NCBI GenBank assembly: GCA_035529435.1 | Contig: DATKWS010000113.1 | Location: forward strand, 1-64,000 | Source of the DNA: DATKWS01 sp035529435 | GTDB lineage: Bacteria > Krumholzibacteriota > Krumholzibacteriia > Krumholzibacteriales > Krumholzibacteriaceae | Direction of reading: 5' to 3' | DNA: 64,000 nt | Shown here: positions 54,633-63,161 of the stretch, piece by piece | How positions within the stretch are numbered: position 1 is the stretch's first letter | Layout of the letters: the number at the start of each line of letters is the position of its first letter | The notes under the pieces: model-generated | What the model saw: only the letters and a program-made list of their open reading frames with translations | Database searches by the model: none | What the model was told of the DNA's origin: nothing | Translations under genes and position numbers: made by a program

Positions 54633-55808
54633 TCAGGCGCGCCGGTAGGCATCGAGCAGGAACCGGTACCGCGCGCCCCCCGCAGTATTGATGACGATGA
54701 TCCGGGACGATGGATCGATCGTCCCTTCCGACACGAGCGCCTTGCACCCCGCCCATGCGGCGGCGCCCTCGGGTGATGGGAATATCCCCTCGGATGATGC
54801 AATCTCCCCCACCGCCCGCATGATCTCCTCGTCGGGAACCGCCACGGCCGCCCCCCTGCTTTCCCGCAGTGCGCGGAGAATGAGCCGGTCCGCACGCGTG
54901 GCGGGCACCCGGATACCGGAGGCAACGGTCACCGGATTGTCGAACGGTTCGGCACATTCCGCGCCGCACCGGAACGCGCGGACGAGCGGCGCGCAGCCGG
55001 TCGACTGCACGACGGCGAGACGCGGCTTCGCGCCCTCCAGCCATCCCAATGATTCGAGCTCTTCATACGCCTTCCAGATCGCCACGATCCCGGTTCCCCC
55101 TCCCGTCGGAAACAGTATCCAATCGGGTGACTCGCGGCCACACTGCGCCGCTATCTCGAAAGCGATCGTTTTCTTTCCCTCGACGCGACACGGCTCGCGG
55201 AAGGTGCTCAGAACAGCGGCGCGTTCGAGATGCGGCTCCGCCTCCATACGCCGCGCCGCATCGGGAAGTATACCGGGTACCTCCTCGACACGCGCCCCGT
55301 AGGCGCGGCACTCCTCGGCGACGCCCGGCGGGGTTTCCACGGGTATGAAGATCGTACAGTCGATCCCCGCGGCGGCCCCGTATGCGGCCAGTGCCAGACC
55401 GGCGTTCCCGGCCGACGGAAGATACGCTCTCTTGAGACCGAGGTCACGCAGCCGCGACACCGCCACGGCCATCCCCCGCGCCTTGAATGATCCGGTGGGG
55501 TTTCGGGACTCGTCCTTTATGAAGAGCCGCGGCGCACCGATCGCCGAGCCGAGGCGCCGCGCGTGCAGCATCGGCGTATTTCCCTCACCCAGCGAGACCT
55601 CTTCGCGAAACGGCGGGAGAAGCCGCCGGAACCGCCAGACACCGGGTCCATCACCGAAGAATGCTATGCGGTCGACGTTCTTCCGTACGAGTCCCAGATC
55701 ATAGACGGCGAGGAGCGGAGAGGCGCACGCGGGACACTCCCCGGCGCGGGAGCCGGCCGGAACCTCCCGTTCGCATCCGCTGCACCGGTATCCATCGAGA
55801 ATCTGCAT
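54633..55808 (-). CDS. thrC: Threonine synthase
   Basis: 391-residue PLP enzyme converting O-phosphohomoserine to threonine. An N-terminal zinc-ribbon-like segment (CSGCEREVP and CPACAS) is followed by the fold II PLP domain with NPTGSFKARGMAVAV (Lys about 115) and SAGNAGLALAAYGAA. Typical class of threonine synthase with a short N-terminal ribbon; threonine dehydratase-like or related beta-family members are less likely because of the ribbon. Divergent from the laccase-domain gene. Confidence 0.88.
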   Translation of the reverse strand: MQILDGYRCSGCEREVPAGSRAGECPACASPLLAVYDLGLVRKNVDRIAFFGDGPGVWRFRRLLPPFREEVSLGEGNTPMLHARRLGSAIGAPRLFIKDESRNPTGSFKARGMAVAVSRLRDLGLKRAYLPSAGNAGLALAAYGAAAGIDCTIFIPVETPPGVAEECRAYGARVEEVPGILPDAARRMEAEPHLERAAVLSTFREPCRVEGKKTIAFEIAAQCGRESPDWILFPTGGGTGIVAIWKAYEELESLGWLEGAKPRLAVVQSTGCAPLVRAFRCGAECAEPFDNPVTVASGIRVPATRADRLILRALRESRGAAVAVPDEEIMRAVGEIASSEGIFPSPEGAAAWAGCKALVSEGTIDPSSRIIVINTAGGARYRFLLDAYRRA

Positions 55809-55826
55809 GGTACCTCCCGAAGCTGC

Positions 55827-55854
55827 TTGAAAAGAATCGTGTATCAGTTATGCT
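55827..55854 (+). promoter_or_regulatory. Candidate promoter of the YfiH-type gene
   Basis: TTGAAA (55827-55832), 16 bases, TATGCT (55849-55854). This supports the shorter start at 55892 for the following gene. Confidence 0.4.
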
Positions 55855-55891
55855 TATCCGGCCCTGCGTTGTCAACGAAACTATCGATGTC

Positions 55892-56662
55892 ATGGAGTGG
55901 ATATCTCGATCCGGAATCCTGCTCGGCACCGTCCCCGCCCTCGGGGCCGTGGCGCCCGAGCTCCGCGTCTGGTGCACATCACGGCCGGGCGGCACGAGCC
56001 CCCATCCCTACGACAGCCTGAACCTCGGATCGGGGACGGGAGACCGGCCGGAACATGTTCGTGAAAACCGGCATCGGCTTCTGAGTGTGCTCGCCATTCC
56101 ACCGGAGCGCGTCGCACGCTGCGTCCAGGTGCACGGTTCGCGTGTCGCGATCGTGCATGGTGGGGGTACCCGGCGCGAAACGGACGGTCTCATCACGACG
56201 GCGAGGCGCCTCGCCCTCGCGATCAGTACCGCCGATTGCTACCCGGTGGCCGTGTACGCGCCCTCGGAAAAGGTGCTGGCGGCCCTGCACGTCGGGCGGA
56301 GCGGCGCCGCGCTCGGTATCATACGAACGGCCATCGAAACGATGGAGGACCGCTACTCGATAGATACACGGGGGACCCTCGCCGTCATCGGGGCCGGAAT
56401 CTGCAGGCGGTGCTACACCGTGTACCCGGAAACGGCGGCCCGCTTTCCCGCGAAGTACATTCACCGGCGCAACGACGCGTACTATCTCGATCTGCTTTCA
56501 CACTGCACAAACCAGCTCCTCGAGGGCGGATTGAAACGGCGCAACATCTTTCGCGCCGATCTCTGCACATCCTGCAATCACGAACTGTTCTACTCACACC
56601 GCCGGGATCACGGCAGAACCGGCCGGCACTGGATGCTGGCGATGATCGAACCGTCACCCTAG
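55892..56662 (+). CDS. yfiH: Laccase-domain (YfiH/DUF152) purine nucleoside phosphorylase/deaminase
   Basis: 256-residue protein of the multicopper polyphenol oxidase/LACC1 superfamily. Landmarks: RPGGTSPHPYDSLNLGSGTGD, CVQVHGSRV (His), TADCYPVAVYAP (Cys), AALHVGRSGAALGI (His; usually HAGWRG) and GAGICRRCYTV. Relatives act on purine nucleosides (phosphorylase, adenosine deaminase) or edit peptidoglycan precursors (YfiH/PgeF in E. coli). Start 55892 gives the usual length; 55850 is the alternative. Its stop overlaps that of the MTH1187 gene by four bases, convergent. Confidence 0.87.
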   Translation: MEWISRSGILLGTVPALGAVAPELRVWCTSRPGGTSPHPYDSLNLGSGTGDRPEHVRENRHRLLSVLAIPPERVARCVQVHGSRVAIVHGGGTRRETDGLITTARRLALAISTADCYPVAVYAPSEKVLAALHVGRSGAALGIIRTAIETMEDRYSIDTRGTLAVIGAGICRRCYTVYPETAARFPAKYIHRRNDAYYLDLLSHCTNQLLEGGLKRRNIFRADLCTSCNHELFYSHRRDHGRTGRHWMLAMIEPSP

Positions 56663-56973
56663 CGTCCGCGCCCCCCCAGCTTCCTTCTGACAGATTCGAT
56701 CTTTCCCTGCATCGTCAGGGGCGCATCGAGCCGGTCATCCACGATCACGGTCGTCAACACACGCTTGGCTCCATGCTCGAAAGGGACATGATGCATCCGC
56801 CGGACGGCCTCCAGGATGACCGTGAGGTCCCCCTCGAGAATCGTCGCCATCGGTGTCAGCTGAAACTTCACGCCCTCCGTATGCTCCAGTATCTCCTGGC
56901 ACTTCGCCACAGAGGAGCTCATGCTGGTAGAACCGGTGCCGACCGGAACGACCGAAACGGAACAGACCGCCAT
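56659..56973 (-). CDS. MTH1187 family thiamine-binding protein
   Basis: 104-residue DUF77/MTH1187 protein. Opens MAVCSVSVVPVGTGSTSMSSSV and has GVKFQLTPMATILEGDL and RVLTTVIVDDRLD. Family members form tetramers that bind thiamine or its phosphates; some are linked to thiamine transport. ATG 56973 has GGAGG close upstream. Isolated gene. Confidence 0.88.
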   Translation of the reverse strand: MAVCSVSVVPVGTGSTSMSSSVAKCQEILEHTEGVKFQLTPMATILEGDLTVILEAVRRMHHVPFEHGAKRVLTTVIVDDRLDAPLTMQGKIESVRRKLGGRGR

Positions 56974-57174
56974 AATGCACCTCCACCGTACTGCTCGCCA
57001 CCCGCTCCCGCGCGCCGGAATACCCTGCGGCACGAGCCGGAGCGGCCGAGGCGCGGGTCGGAGATCCCCCGCACCAACCGATCAAACTCCCATACATCGT
57101 ACCAATGATCTGATTGACTTCGCCACCCTTAACCGGTATTCTCACCCTGCGATCATGCGAGAGAGGACGGATCG

Positions 57175-58326
57175 ATGCGCGGTAAGACAACGGATGAGAT
57201 AAAACCCTTCATCGTCATGGACGTTCTCGAACGGGCCCTCGCGCTCGAGCGGACCGGCCGTTCTATCGTGCACCTCGAAATCGGCGAGCCCGATTTCGCC
57301 ACGCCGCCCGCAATCGTCGACGCCTGTATCGAGGCGCTGAAAAATGGAGAAACCCACTACACGGACAGCAGGGGAATCCCGGGTCTCCGTGCTGCAATCG
57401 CCTCGTACTACGAACGACGCTACGGCGTGAAGATCACCGAAGATCGGGTTCTCGTCACGATGGGCGTCTCCCCGGCGCTCCTCCTCGTCCTGTCTATCCT
57501 GATAGAGGAGAATGGCGACGAGATCCTGCTCGGTAATCCGTACTATCCCTGCTACCCGAATTTCATCAGGTACATGCATGGAACGCCGCGCTTCATCTTT
57601 TCGGAGGCGGCGGACGGATTTCAGCTGAAACCGGCGGCCGTCGAAGGGGCGATCACCCCGAAGACGCACGCGATCATGATCAACTCACCATCGAATCCTA
57701 CGGGTACGCTGATGCCGCGCGACGACCTCGAGGCGATCTGTAATCTGGGCGTGGCCGTCATCAGTGACGAGATATACCACGGGCTCGTATACAACGAAAC
57801 GGAACATACGGCCCTGGAGTTCACCGAGAACGCGTTCGTACTGAACGGATTTTCCAAGCTCTTCGCAATGACCGGGTGGCGCCTCGGATACATCATCGCC
57901 CCGAAACGAGCCGTGAGACGCCTGCACATACTTCTCCAGAACATTTTCATATCACCGAATGCCTTCGTACAGCACGCGGGAATAGCGGCATTAACCAAGA
58001 AACACCCGGAGATCGAGGAAATGAGGCAGAAGTACGACGCCCGCCGGCGTTACCTGCTTCGTGAACTCCCGAAACTCGGGCTCCGGTATGCATTGGAGCC
58101 GAGAGGAGCATTTTACTTCTTTGTTGATACCTCTCATATCGACAATGATTCGCTCCGGCTCGCCTTCGACATACTGGAGAAAGCGGACGTCGCCCTCACA
58201 CCCGGCATCGATTTCGGAGACCGCGGCGAGGGTCACCTGAGGATATCGTATGCGAATTCGCTCGTGAACATCACCGAAGGCGTGCGGAGACTGGGCGTCT
58301 ATCTCACCGAGCGCGGTGCGCTGTGA
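57175..58326 (+). CDS. PLP-dependent aminotransferase, class I/II (AspC-like)
   Basis: 383-residue fold I aminotransferase. Motifs: EIGEPDFATPPAIVDACIEAL, GVSPALLLVLSIL, NSPSNPTGTLMPRDDL, VISDEIYHGLVYN, and the PLP lysine in LNGFSKLFAMTGWRLGYI, then RGAFYFFVDTSH. Probably acts on aspartate, alanine or aromatic amino acids; substrate not decidable. ATG or GTG at 57175 with GAGAG upstream; TIS could begin at either end of this string. It is followed 37 bases later by a barrel protein, likely in one message. Confidence 0.9.
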   Translation: MRGKTTDEIKPFIVMDVLERALALERTGRSIVHLEIGEPDFATPPAIVDACIEALKNGETHYTDSRGIPGLRAAIASYYERRYGVKITEDRVLVTMGVSPALLLVLSILIEENGDEILLGNPYYPCYPNFIRYMHGTPRFIFSEAADGFQLKPAAVEGAITPKTHAIMINSPSNPTGTLMPRDDLEAICNLGVAVISDEIYHGLVYNETEHTALEFTENAFVLNGFSKLFAMTGWRLGYIIAPKRAVRRLHILLQNIFISPNAFVQHAGIAALTKKHPEIEEMRQKYDARRRYLLRELPKLGLRYALEPRGAFYFFVDTSHIDNDSLRLAFDILEKADVALTPGIDFGDRGEGHLRISYANSLVNITEGVRRLGVYLTERGAL

Positions 58327-58363
58327 TCGCGGCGGCCGGCAACGGGAAAAAGGGGGAGAACGT

Positions 58364-59044
58364 ATGAAACACACTATCCGGCTGGCAGCGGCGGCCCTCA
58401 TCGTCATGGTCCCCTGGACAGCCGCGCGATCCTTCCCGATCGGCGTCTCGGCGCGCGCGGGCATCGGCGTCAGTTACTACTCGATGACCGAGCTGGACGA
58501 TCATTTCGCCGTCGTCGCCCGCGACTTCGACATGATCATGCCGGAGCTGTCGAAGGGCGTGAACGTGATGCTGCAGGGACGGGTATGGTTTTTCGATTTC
58601 ATCGCGATCTCGGGCGGCTTCGCGCACTTCTGGGGCGAATCGAAACTCGATATCGGTGAAGTTTCTCCCATCACCTACAAGGCGCCGGCGAACGTGTACA
58701 CGATCGGAGGCGCGGTGCGCGCATTCTCCGTCACCGATGTGCTCGATGTCAACCTCGGGATCAACGGCTGCTTCGCGAAATCGACATTCGGCACCAACCT
58801 GTTGACGCCGCGCAGGCTGAGCGAGTACAAGGGAAACGATTGGGGATTCGAGCTGATCGCGGAGGCGGCCAGCAACTTCCTGTATCCCGTCGAGATCGGC
58901 GTTCAGATGGGGTACCGCCGTCTCACGGTGGACCACTTCGAGGACAAATTCGGTGATACCGCCCTCTTTCCCGAATCGACAACGGAGATCAAGCTCGATT
59001 ACGGCGGTCCCTTCCTTTTTCTCACCGCGGGCATACGCCTGTAA
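58364..59044 (+). CDS. Outer-membrane beta-barrel protein
   Basis: 226-residue exported protein. Signal peptide MKHTIRLAAAALIVMVPW to ARSF. The remaining residues alternate hydrophobic and polar residues in strands (GISYYSM-type, AISGGFAHFWG, MGYRRLTVDH) and end in LTAGIRL. No assigned family; structure suggests an 8- to 10-stranded barrel. AGGGGGAG precedes ATG 58364. Confidence 0.8.
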   Translation: MKHTIRLAAAALIVMVPWTAARSFPIGVSARAGIGVSYYSMTELDDHFAVVARDFDMIMPELSKGVNVMLQGRVWFFDFIAISGGFAHFWGESKLDIGEVSPITYKAPANVYTIGGAVRAFSVTDVLDVNLGINGCFAKSTFGTNLLTPRRLSEYKGNDWGFELIAEAASNFLYPVEIGVQMGYRRLTVDHFEDKFGDTALFPESTTEIKLDYGGPFLFLTAGIRL

Positions 59045-59051
59045 GAACGGA

Positions 59052-59080
59052 TTGACAATTCATCCGCCGTTCACTACCTT
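59052..59080 (+). promoter_or_regulatory. Promoter of the PTS-EIIA/CBS/antiporter operon
   Basis: TTGACA (59052-59057), 17 bases, TACCTT (59075-59080), 32 bases before ATG 59112. Confidence 0.5.
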
Positions 59081-59111
59081 AACAACCTGGTAATGCGAAG
59101 GAACGGCCGGT

Positions 59112-59576
59112 ATGAAACTATCGAAAACAATCAAAAAATCGGCGATACGACTGCAGCTGCGTGCCGCAACGAAGGGTGAAGCTCTCGAGGAGCTGGTCGA
59201 CCTGCTCTGCTCGGCGTACAGGCTGAAACACCGGAAAGAGATTCTCGAAGCGATCCTCCAGCGCGAGAAAAAGCAGAGCACCGGTGTGGGAATGGGACTC
59301 GCCGTACCCCATGCGAAGACGCCGGTCGTCAGGAAGCTGTATGTTGCGTTCGCGAGCCACCGGAACGGAATCGATTTCGATTCGACGGACGGCGAGAAGG
59401 CCTGTCTCTTCTTCATCCTCGTTTCGCCCCGGGACGTCTCGGGTCCGCACATCAAGGCGCTCGCCAGCATCTCACGTCTCGTCAAGCACGAGGAGTTTAG
59501 AAAGGTACTGCTCTCGTGCCCTGATGAAAAGAGCTTTTTCGACCTGGTCAAAAAAGCGGAAGCGAAGTACCTGTAG
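59112..59576 (+). CDS. PTS EIIA (fructose/mannitol/Ntr type) domain protein
   Basis: 154-residue EIIA domain protein. The phosphoacceptor His is in GLAVPHAKTPVV; surrounding GVGMG and FFILVSPRDVSGPHIKAL are typical for EIIA-Fru/PtsN. No EIIB, EIIC, HPr or enzyme I is encoded in the window, so a regulatory role is more likely than sugar uptake. Overlap with the following CBS gene is avoided by a 22-base gap; both serve the antiporter operon. Confidence 0.9.
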   Translation: MKLSKTIKKSAIRLQLRAATKGEALEELVDLLCSAYRLKHRKEILEAILQREKKQSTGVGMGLAVPHAKTPVVRKLYVAFASHRNGIDFDSTDGEKACLFFILVSPRDVSGPHIKALASISRLVKHEEFRKVLLSCPDEKSFFDLVKKAEAKYL

Positions 59577-59598
59577 CCGCATACGTGGAGAGAACATC

Positions 59599-60054
59599 GT
59601 GACAATCCGGGATTACATGGAACGGGATTTTCTGTCGGTATCTCCCCACGCTCCCCTGCGGGAGGTTGCGAGGCTCTTCTTCGAGACGGGCGAATCGTTG
59701 ATACCGGTCACCGAGAGCGATGGCACCCTGGTCGGTGTGATCGATATCGATGATTTCCTGTTGATATTCCTCCCCGAGTATATCGACCTCATACGGAACA
59801 TCGACTTCGTGCACGATTTCGGCGCGCTCGAGAAAAGCTCCTTCTCGATCGAGGAAAAGCTCTTCGTCGCCGAGGATCTGATGCGCGAGGACGTTCCGTT
59901 CCTCGATGAGAACGACAGCGTGATGAAGGCCGCCGCCGCCCTGCACAAGCTCGACCTGTCGCGCATGCCCGTCGTGAACGCCAACCGCCTCGTCGGCATG
60001 ATCAGCAAAAACGACGTCTGCAGGGCCCTCTACGAGATGAAAGGTGAGCAGTGA
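59599..60054 (+). CDS. CBS-pair protein
   Basis: 151-residue protein made of two CBS motifs (DYMERDFLSVSPHAPLREVARL, then DLMREDVPFLDENDSVMKAAAAL with GMISKNDVCRAL). CBS pairs bind adenylates and gate transporters or enzymes. Start GTG 59599 after GGAGAG. Its last four bases overlap the antiporter start. It may join the EIIA protein in controlling the antiporter. Confidence 0.88.
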   Translation: MTIRDYMERDFLSVSPHAPLREVARLFFETGESLIPVTESDGTLVGVIDIDDFLLIFLPEYIDLIRNIDFVHDFGALEKSSFSIEEKLFVAEDLMREDVPFLDENDSVMKAAAALHKLDLSRMPVVNANRLVGMISKNDVCRALYEMKGEQ

Positions 60055-61391
60055 CGACTCACGCGGTAACGGCACTCGTGATCTTTCTCGTCTCGTACGT
60101 TCTCATCATCACCGAGAGAATCCACCGTACCAAGATTGCCATCATGGGCGCCGTTCTCCTCGTCGTGTTCCGTGTCATGCCCCAGGGACGGGCCTTCGCG
60201 AGGATAGATTTCAACACGATCGGGCTCCTGACAGGCATGATGCTCCTCATCAGCGTGATAAAGGAGACCGGCATCTTCAGCTACGTCGCGATCAAGATCG
60301 CGAAGCGGACGAGGGGCGACGGCTGGCGGATACTGCTCTGGTTTTCGATCTTCACGGCCATCGCGTCCGCGCTCCTCGACAACGTCACGACGGTGCTCCT
60401 GATCGCACCGATAACGATCCTGATCGCCGAGATGCTCGATATCCCGCCCTTCCCGTTCCTGATCGCGGAGATTCTCGCATCGAACATCGGCGGCACGGCG
60501 ACGCTTATCGGTGATCCGCCCAACATTCTGATCGGAAGCGCCACCGATCTCTCCTTTCTCGACTTTCTGTCGCATCTCGGACCCGTCGCGGTCGTCGTGT
60601 TCGCCGTCACGCTGCTGTTCATACGGTTTTTCTTCCGTGCACGACTCACCCGGACGAACGTCGATTACGAACGCACCGTATCGGGAATGGATGAAACAAA
60701 GGTGATCAAGGATAGAACACTCCTCAAGCGCAGCCTGATCGTGCTGGGAATCACGATCATCGGATTTGTCATGCACGACACCCTGGGGCTCAAGCCGGCC
60801 ACCGTGGCGCTCGCCGGCGGGGGTGCGCTCCTGATATGGAGCGGGACGGATATCGAAAAACGCCTCGAGGAGATCGAATGGCCGACTCTTTTTTTCTTCA
60901 TGGGACTCTTCGTGCTGGTCGGCGGTCTCGAGGAGGTCGGCTTCCTCGAGAGGCTGGCCGGCGGCGTGCTCGAGATAAGCAGCAATATCGTCCTGCTCTG
61001 CATGGCCGTGCTGTGGATATCGGCGATCACCTCCTCGTTCCTCGATAACATACCGTTCGTCGCGGCCATGATCCCGCTCCTCGCCCGGATCAGCACGGCC
61101 CTGTTCCCCAACACGGAAGGTCTCGATGAAGCCGCCTACCATCTGTACTACATGGAACGGTCCATGCCGCTCTGGTGGAGCCTGGCCCTCGGCGCGTGCC
61201 TCGGCGGCAATGGCACCCTGATCGGCGCCTCGGCCAATGTGGTCATCGCCGGATTCAGCGAAAAGACGAAAAGCCCCCTGAACTTCAGGAACTATTTCCG
61301 CTACGGTTTCCCCCTTATGCTCATCTCGATCGCCATCTCGTGCGTGTACGTTCTTATCCGGTACCTTCTCCTCCGCCAGCCCGTGCCGTAA
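60051..61391 (+). CDS. ArsB/NhaD-type ion permease
   Basis: 446-residue inner-membrane transporter with about 11 helices of the IT superfamily. Landmarks: IGLLTGMMLLISVIKETG, ALLDNVTTVLLIAPITILI (the DN motif) and ASNIGGTATLIGDPPNILIG, repeated in inverse in SSFLDNIPFVAAMIPLL and GACLGGNGTLIGASANVVIAG. NhaD-type Na+/H+ antiport, citrate or arsenite transport are all possible; the double DN/GGT pattern fits the Na+/H+ antiporter branch well. Start GTG 60051 overlaps the CBS stop. Confidence 0.88.
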   Translation: MTTHAVTALVIFLVSYVLIITERIHRTKIAIMGAVLLVVFRVMPQGRAFARIDFNTIGLLTGMMLLISVIKETGIFSYVAIKIAKRTRGDGWRILLWFSIFTAIASALLDNVTTVLLIAPITILIAEMLDIPPFPFLIAEILASNIGGTATLIGDPPNILIGSATDLSFLDFLSHLGPVAVVVFAVTLLFIRFFFRARLTRTNVDYERTVSGMDETKVIKDRTLLKRSLIVLGITIIGFVMHDTLGLKPATVALAGGGALLIWSGTDIEKRLEEIEWPTLFFFMGLFVLVGGLEEVGFLERLAGGVLEISSNIVLLCMAVLWISAITSSFLDNIPFVAAMIPLLARISTALFPNTEGLDEAAYHLYYMERSMPLWWSLALGACLGGNGTLIGASANVVIAGFSEKTKSPLNFRNYFRYGFPLMLISIAISCVYVLIRYLLLRQPVP

Positions 61392-61450
61392 CGGTCGATT
61401 CCTGCTACCATGCGGCGCCGCGCCCCCAGGCCGTGGATGGCACGAGAAAC

Positions 61451-61471
61451 GGGGAGGCGAATCGCCTCCCC
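61451..61471. terminator. Hairpin between convergent genes
   Basis: GGGGAGGC, loop GAATC, GCCTCCCC: an 8-base perfect stem with a 5-base loop, in the 144-base gap between the antiporter (plus) and Spy-like gene (minus). No T-run follows on either strand, so termination efficiency is doubtful. Confidence 0.4.
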
Positions 61472-61535
61472 GCCGCACATCGATTCCCGGTTCGGAACCT
61501 GATCACTCTCGGGAATCCCCGCTTCTTTGCCGCTC

Positions 61536-62099
61536 CTAGATCTTCACGCGGCCGCATTCGGCACCGGCGTTCCGGCGGCCGTGTTGACCACCCCGCGGGG
61601 GCCGCGCACCGTGCGCCGGAGAGGACATCATACATCCTCCGCGTCTCATCGAACCGCGCTCACCGTGCACACGGGAATGCATGAGACCCGTCTCATCGAA
61701 TCCCCGCCCGGCGTGATGCCGCCGGAGAAACTGCTTCCACTGATCGTCGTTCAGCACCTTTCGAACCGCGAGCAGATGGTCGAGCCTGCGCTTTTCGATT
61801 CTCTCACGCACATCGGCGATCTTTTCGACCAAGCGCTCGAGCTCGGCCCGGTCGGGCTCGCCGTCCCGCAATTCCGTGTGCATTGTGAGGCGGAGCTTTC
61901 GCTGTTCCGCCCGGAGATCGATCATCTCGAGGCGGTGCTCTATCCGCGCCTTCTCGAACTGCTCGATCTGGTCCTTGTCCAGGCCGAGGTCCCGCATACC
62001 GCGTTCGCCGCACCGTTCGCCCCCCTGTGCCACAACGGTGCCCGACAGCAGCAGCGTGAGCACCAGAACCGTAAAGATAATTATGCTCTTTCTCATCAC
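61536..62099 (-). CDS. Spy/CpxP-like periplasmic protein (second)
   Basis: 187-residue protein with signal peptide ending VVAQ, a helical LTxxQ-like body (LDKDQIEQFEKARIEHRLEMIDLRAEQRKL, and the WKQFLRRH end) and a C-terminal tail rich in His, Cys, Met and Gly (HHAGRGF, GGCMMSSPAHG). Spy relatives are chaperones or, as in CnrX, metal sensors; the tail would suit metal binding. ATG 62099 overlaps the stop of the gene upstream (ATGA). Confidence 0.82.
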   Translation of the reverse strand: MMRKSIIIFTVLVLTLLLSGTVVAQGGERCGERGMRDLGLDKDQIEQFEKARIEHRLEMIDLRAEQRKLRLTMHTELRDGEPDRAELERLVEKIADVRERIEKRRLDHLLAVRKVLNDDQWKQFLRRHHAGRGFDETGLMHSRVHGERGSMRRGGCMMSSPAHGARPPRGGQHGRRNAGAECGRVKI

Positions 62100-62620
62100 A
62101 TGCCTTCTTTTCTTCCGGGATGTCGACCGAATTCCTCCGTCCGGCGATGGAATCCGGTGTGCATCCTCTTCTGTAACAGGTGTAACAATTGCTCTCTCTC
62201 CCCGGGATCGAGGATCTCGTGGACGCGAAGGAGCCGTTTCATGAGCAATTTTTCCAGCTCTCCCTGGATCGCTGAGATCTCATCGATCTTGTCCATGATC
62301 GCGCCTTGATCGGGACGTTCCGCGTTGAGCAACTCGATGAGCGCTCCCCTCGCGACCGCGAGGCGTTCTCTGAGATCCACCGTTTCGTCATGCAAATCAT
62401 CGAAAATCCGCCCGACGCGGACCATTTTTTCCTGGGGCAGACCCATGCGCCGTCCCAGGTGCATGCCCCTCCTGCCGGCAGGCATCCTCTCGTCCTGGTA
62501 CTCGCTCTCCCCGGTGAAACGCCCGCGAAGCGCCAATCCGTACACCAGCGAACCCGCCACGGCGAAGTTGAACGCCAATGAGACGATCAGAATCACCTTC
62601 CACCTATTCCCTCCGTTCAT
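62096..62620 (-). CDS. Spy/CnrX-like membrane-anchored periplasmic protein
   Basis: 174-residue protein with an uncleaved-looking N-terminal helix (VILIVSLAFNFAVAGSLVYGLAL) and a long helical hairpin domain (VGRIFDDLHDETVDLRERLAVARGALIELLNAERPDQ, then LMKRLLRVHEILDPGEREQLL) like Spy/CpxP and the CnrX metal sensor. Start ATG 62620 is marked by GGAGG. The N-terminal helix points to a sensor anchored to the inner membrane next to the anti-sigma factor encoded just upstream. Confidence 0.82.
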   Translation of the reverse strand: MNGGNRWKVILIVSLAFNFAVAGSLVYGLALRGRFTGESEYQDERMPAGRRGMHLGRRMGLPQEKMVRVGRIFDDLHDETVDLRERLAVARGALIELLNAERPDQGAIMDKIDEISAIQGELEKLLMKRLLRVHEILDPGEREQLLHLLQKRMHTGFHRRTEEFGRHPGRKEGM

Positions 62621-63059
62621 CACCGCCTCCTTCCGTGACTTCCATGATAAGATCGCCCATCGATCCGGGTGGGAACTCGTCGAGGTACTCGAGCTCGAGA
62701 ACGGCCAGCCGCTGCTCGGCGCTCGGCCGCTCGTAGAGCTTCGTGAGGAACGTCCCCGCGAAGATGCCGAGAACGAGGACAGCAGCCGCGGCAACCGGTA
62801 CCGCGGCCCTGATGAATCCAGCGAACCGGTTCCGCCGTGCCGGCTCCACGATGCCGTCCATGACATCCTGCGTCAGCAACCGTGGCGGCTCCAGCTCGCC
62901 GATTTCACGATGGAGCGTGAACGTCTCCCGCAAAACCTCCCGGGCCATCCGGCAGCTCTCGCAGCTCTGGAGGTGCCCCTCGAGGGCTTCAAGCAGGGAA
63001 CGATCGATCTCTCCATCGATCTCCCGCGAGAGCAACTTTCGATAATCGCTGCAATCCAT
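62604..63059 (-). CDS. Anti-sigma factor with zf-HC2 domain
   Basis: 151-residue zinc anti-sigma factor: cytoplasmic HC2 domain (Cys3, His29-x3-Cys33-x2-Cys36) that binds the sigma factor, a membrane helix (AAVPVAAAAVLVLGIFAGTFL, about 90-110) and a short periplasmic tail. AAGGAG precedes ATG 63059. It lies 102 bases downstream of the ECF sigma gene. Spy-like proteins follow and overlap slightly, forming one module. Confidence 0.93.
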   Translation of the reverse strand: MDCSDYRKLLSREIDGEIDRSLLEALEGHLQSCESCRMAREVLRETFTLHREIGELEPPRLLTQDVMDGIVEPARRNRFAGFIRAAVPVAAAAVLVLGIFAGTFLTKLYERPSAEQRLAVLELEYLDEFPPGSMGDLIMEVTEGGGDERRE

Positions 63060-63161
63060 CAGTGACTCCTTCTCCATCTACTATGAACGCTGTAAATGCC
63101 GGAATCTTGCGCACAACATGTGCAATTTGCATATGTCCATTATTGATAATAAATTATAATG
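63060..63161 (-). other. 102-base AT-rich gap between sigma and anti-sigma genes
   Basis: The minus strand reads through TATAAT and TTATTATC blocks with no clean -35 at 17 bases. It may carry an internal promoter for the anti-sigma and Spy-like genes; no ECF-type -35 (GGAAC-like) could be assigned with confidence. Confidence 0.35.
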
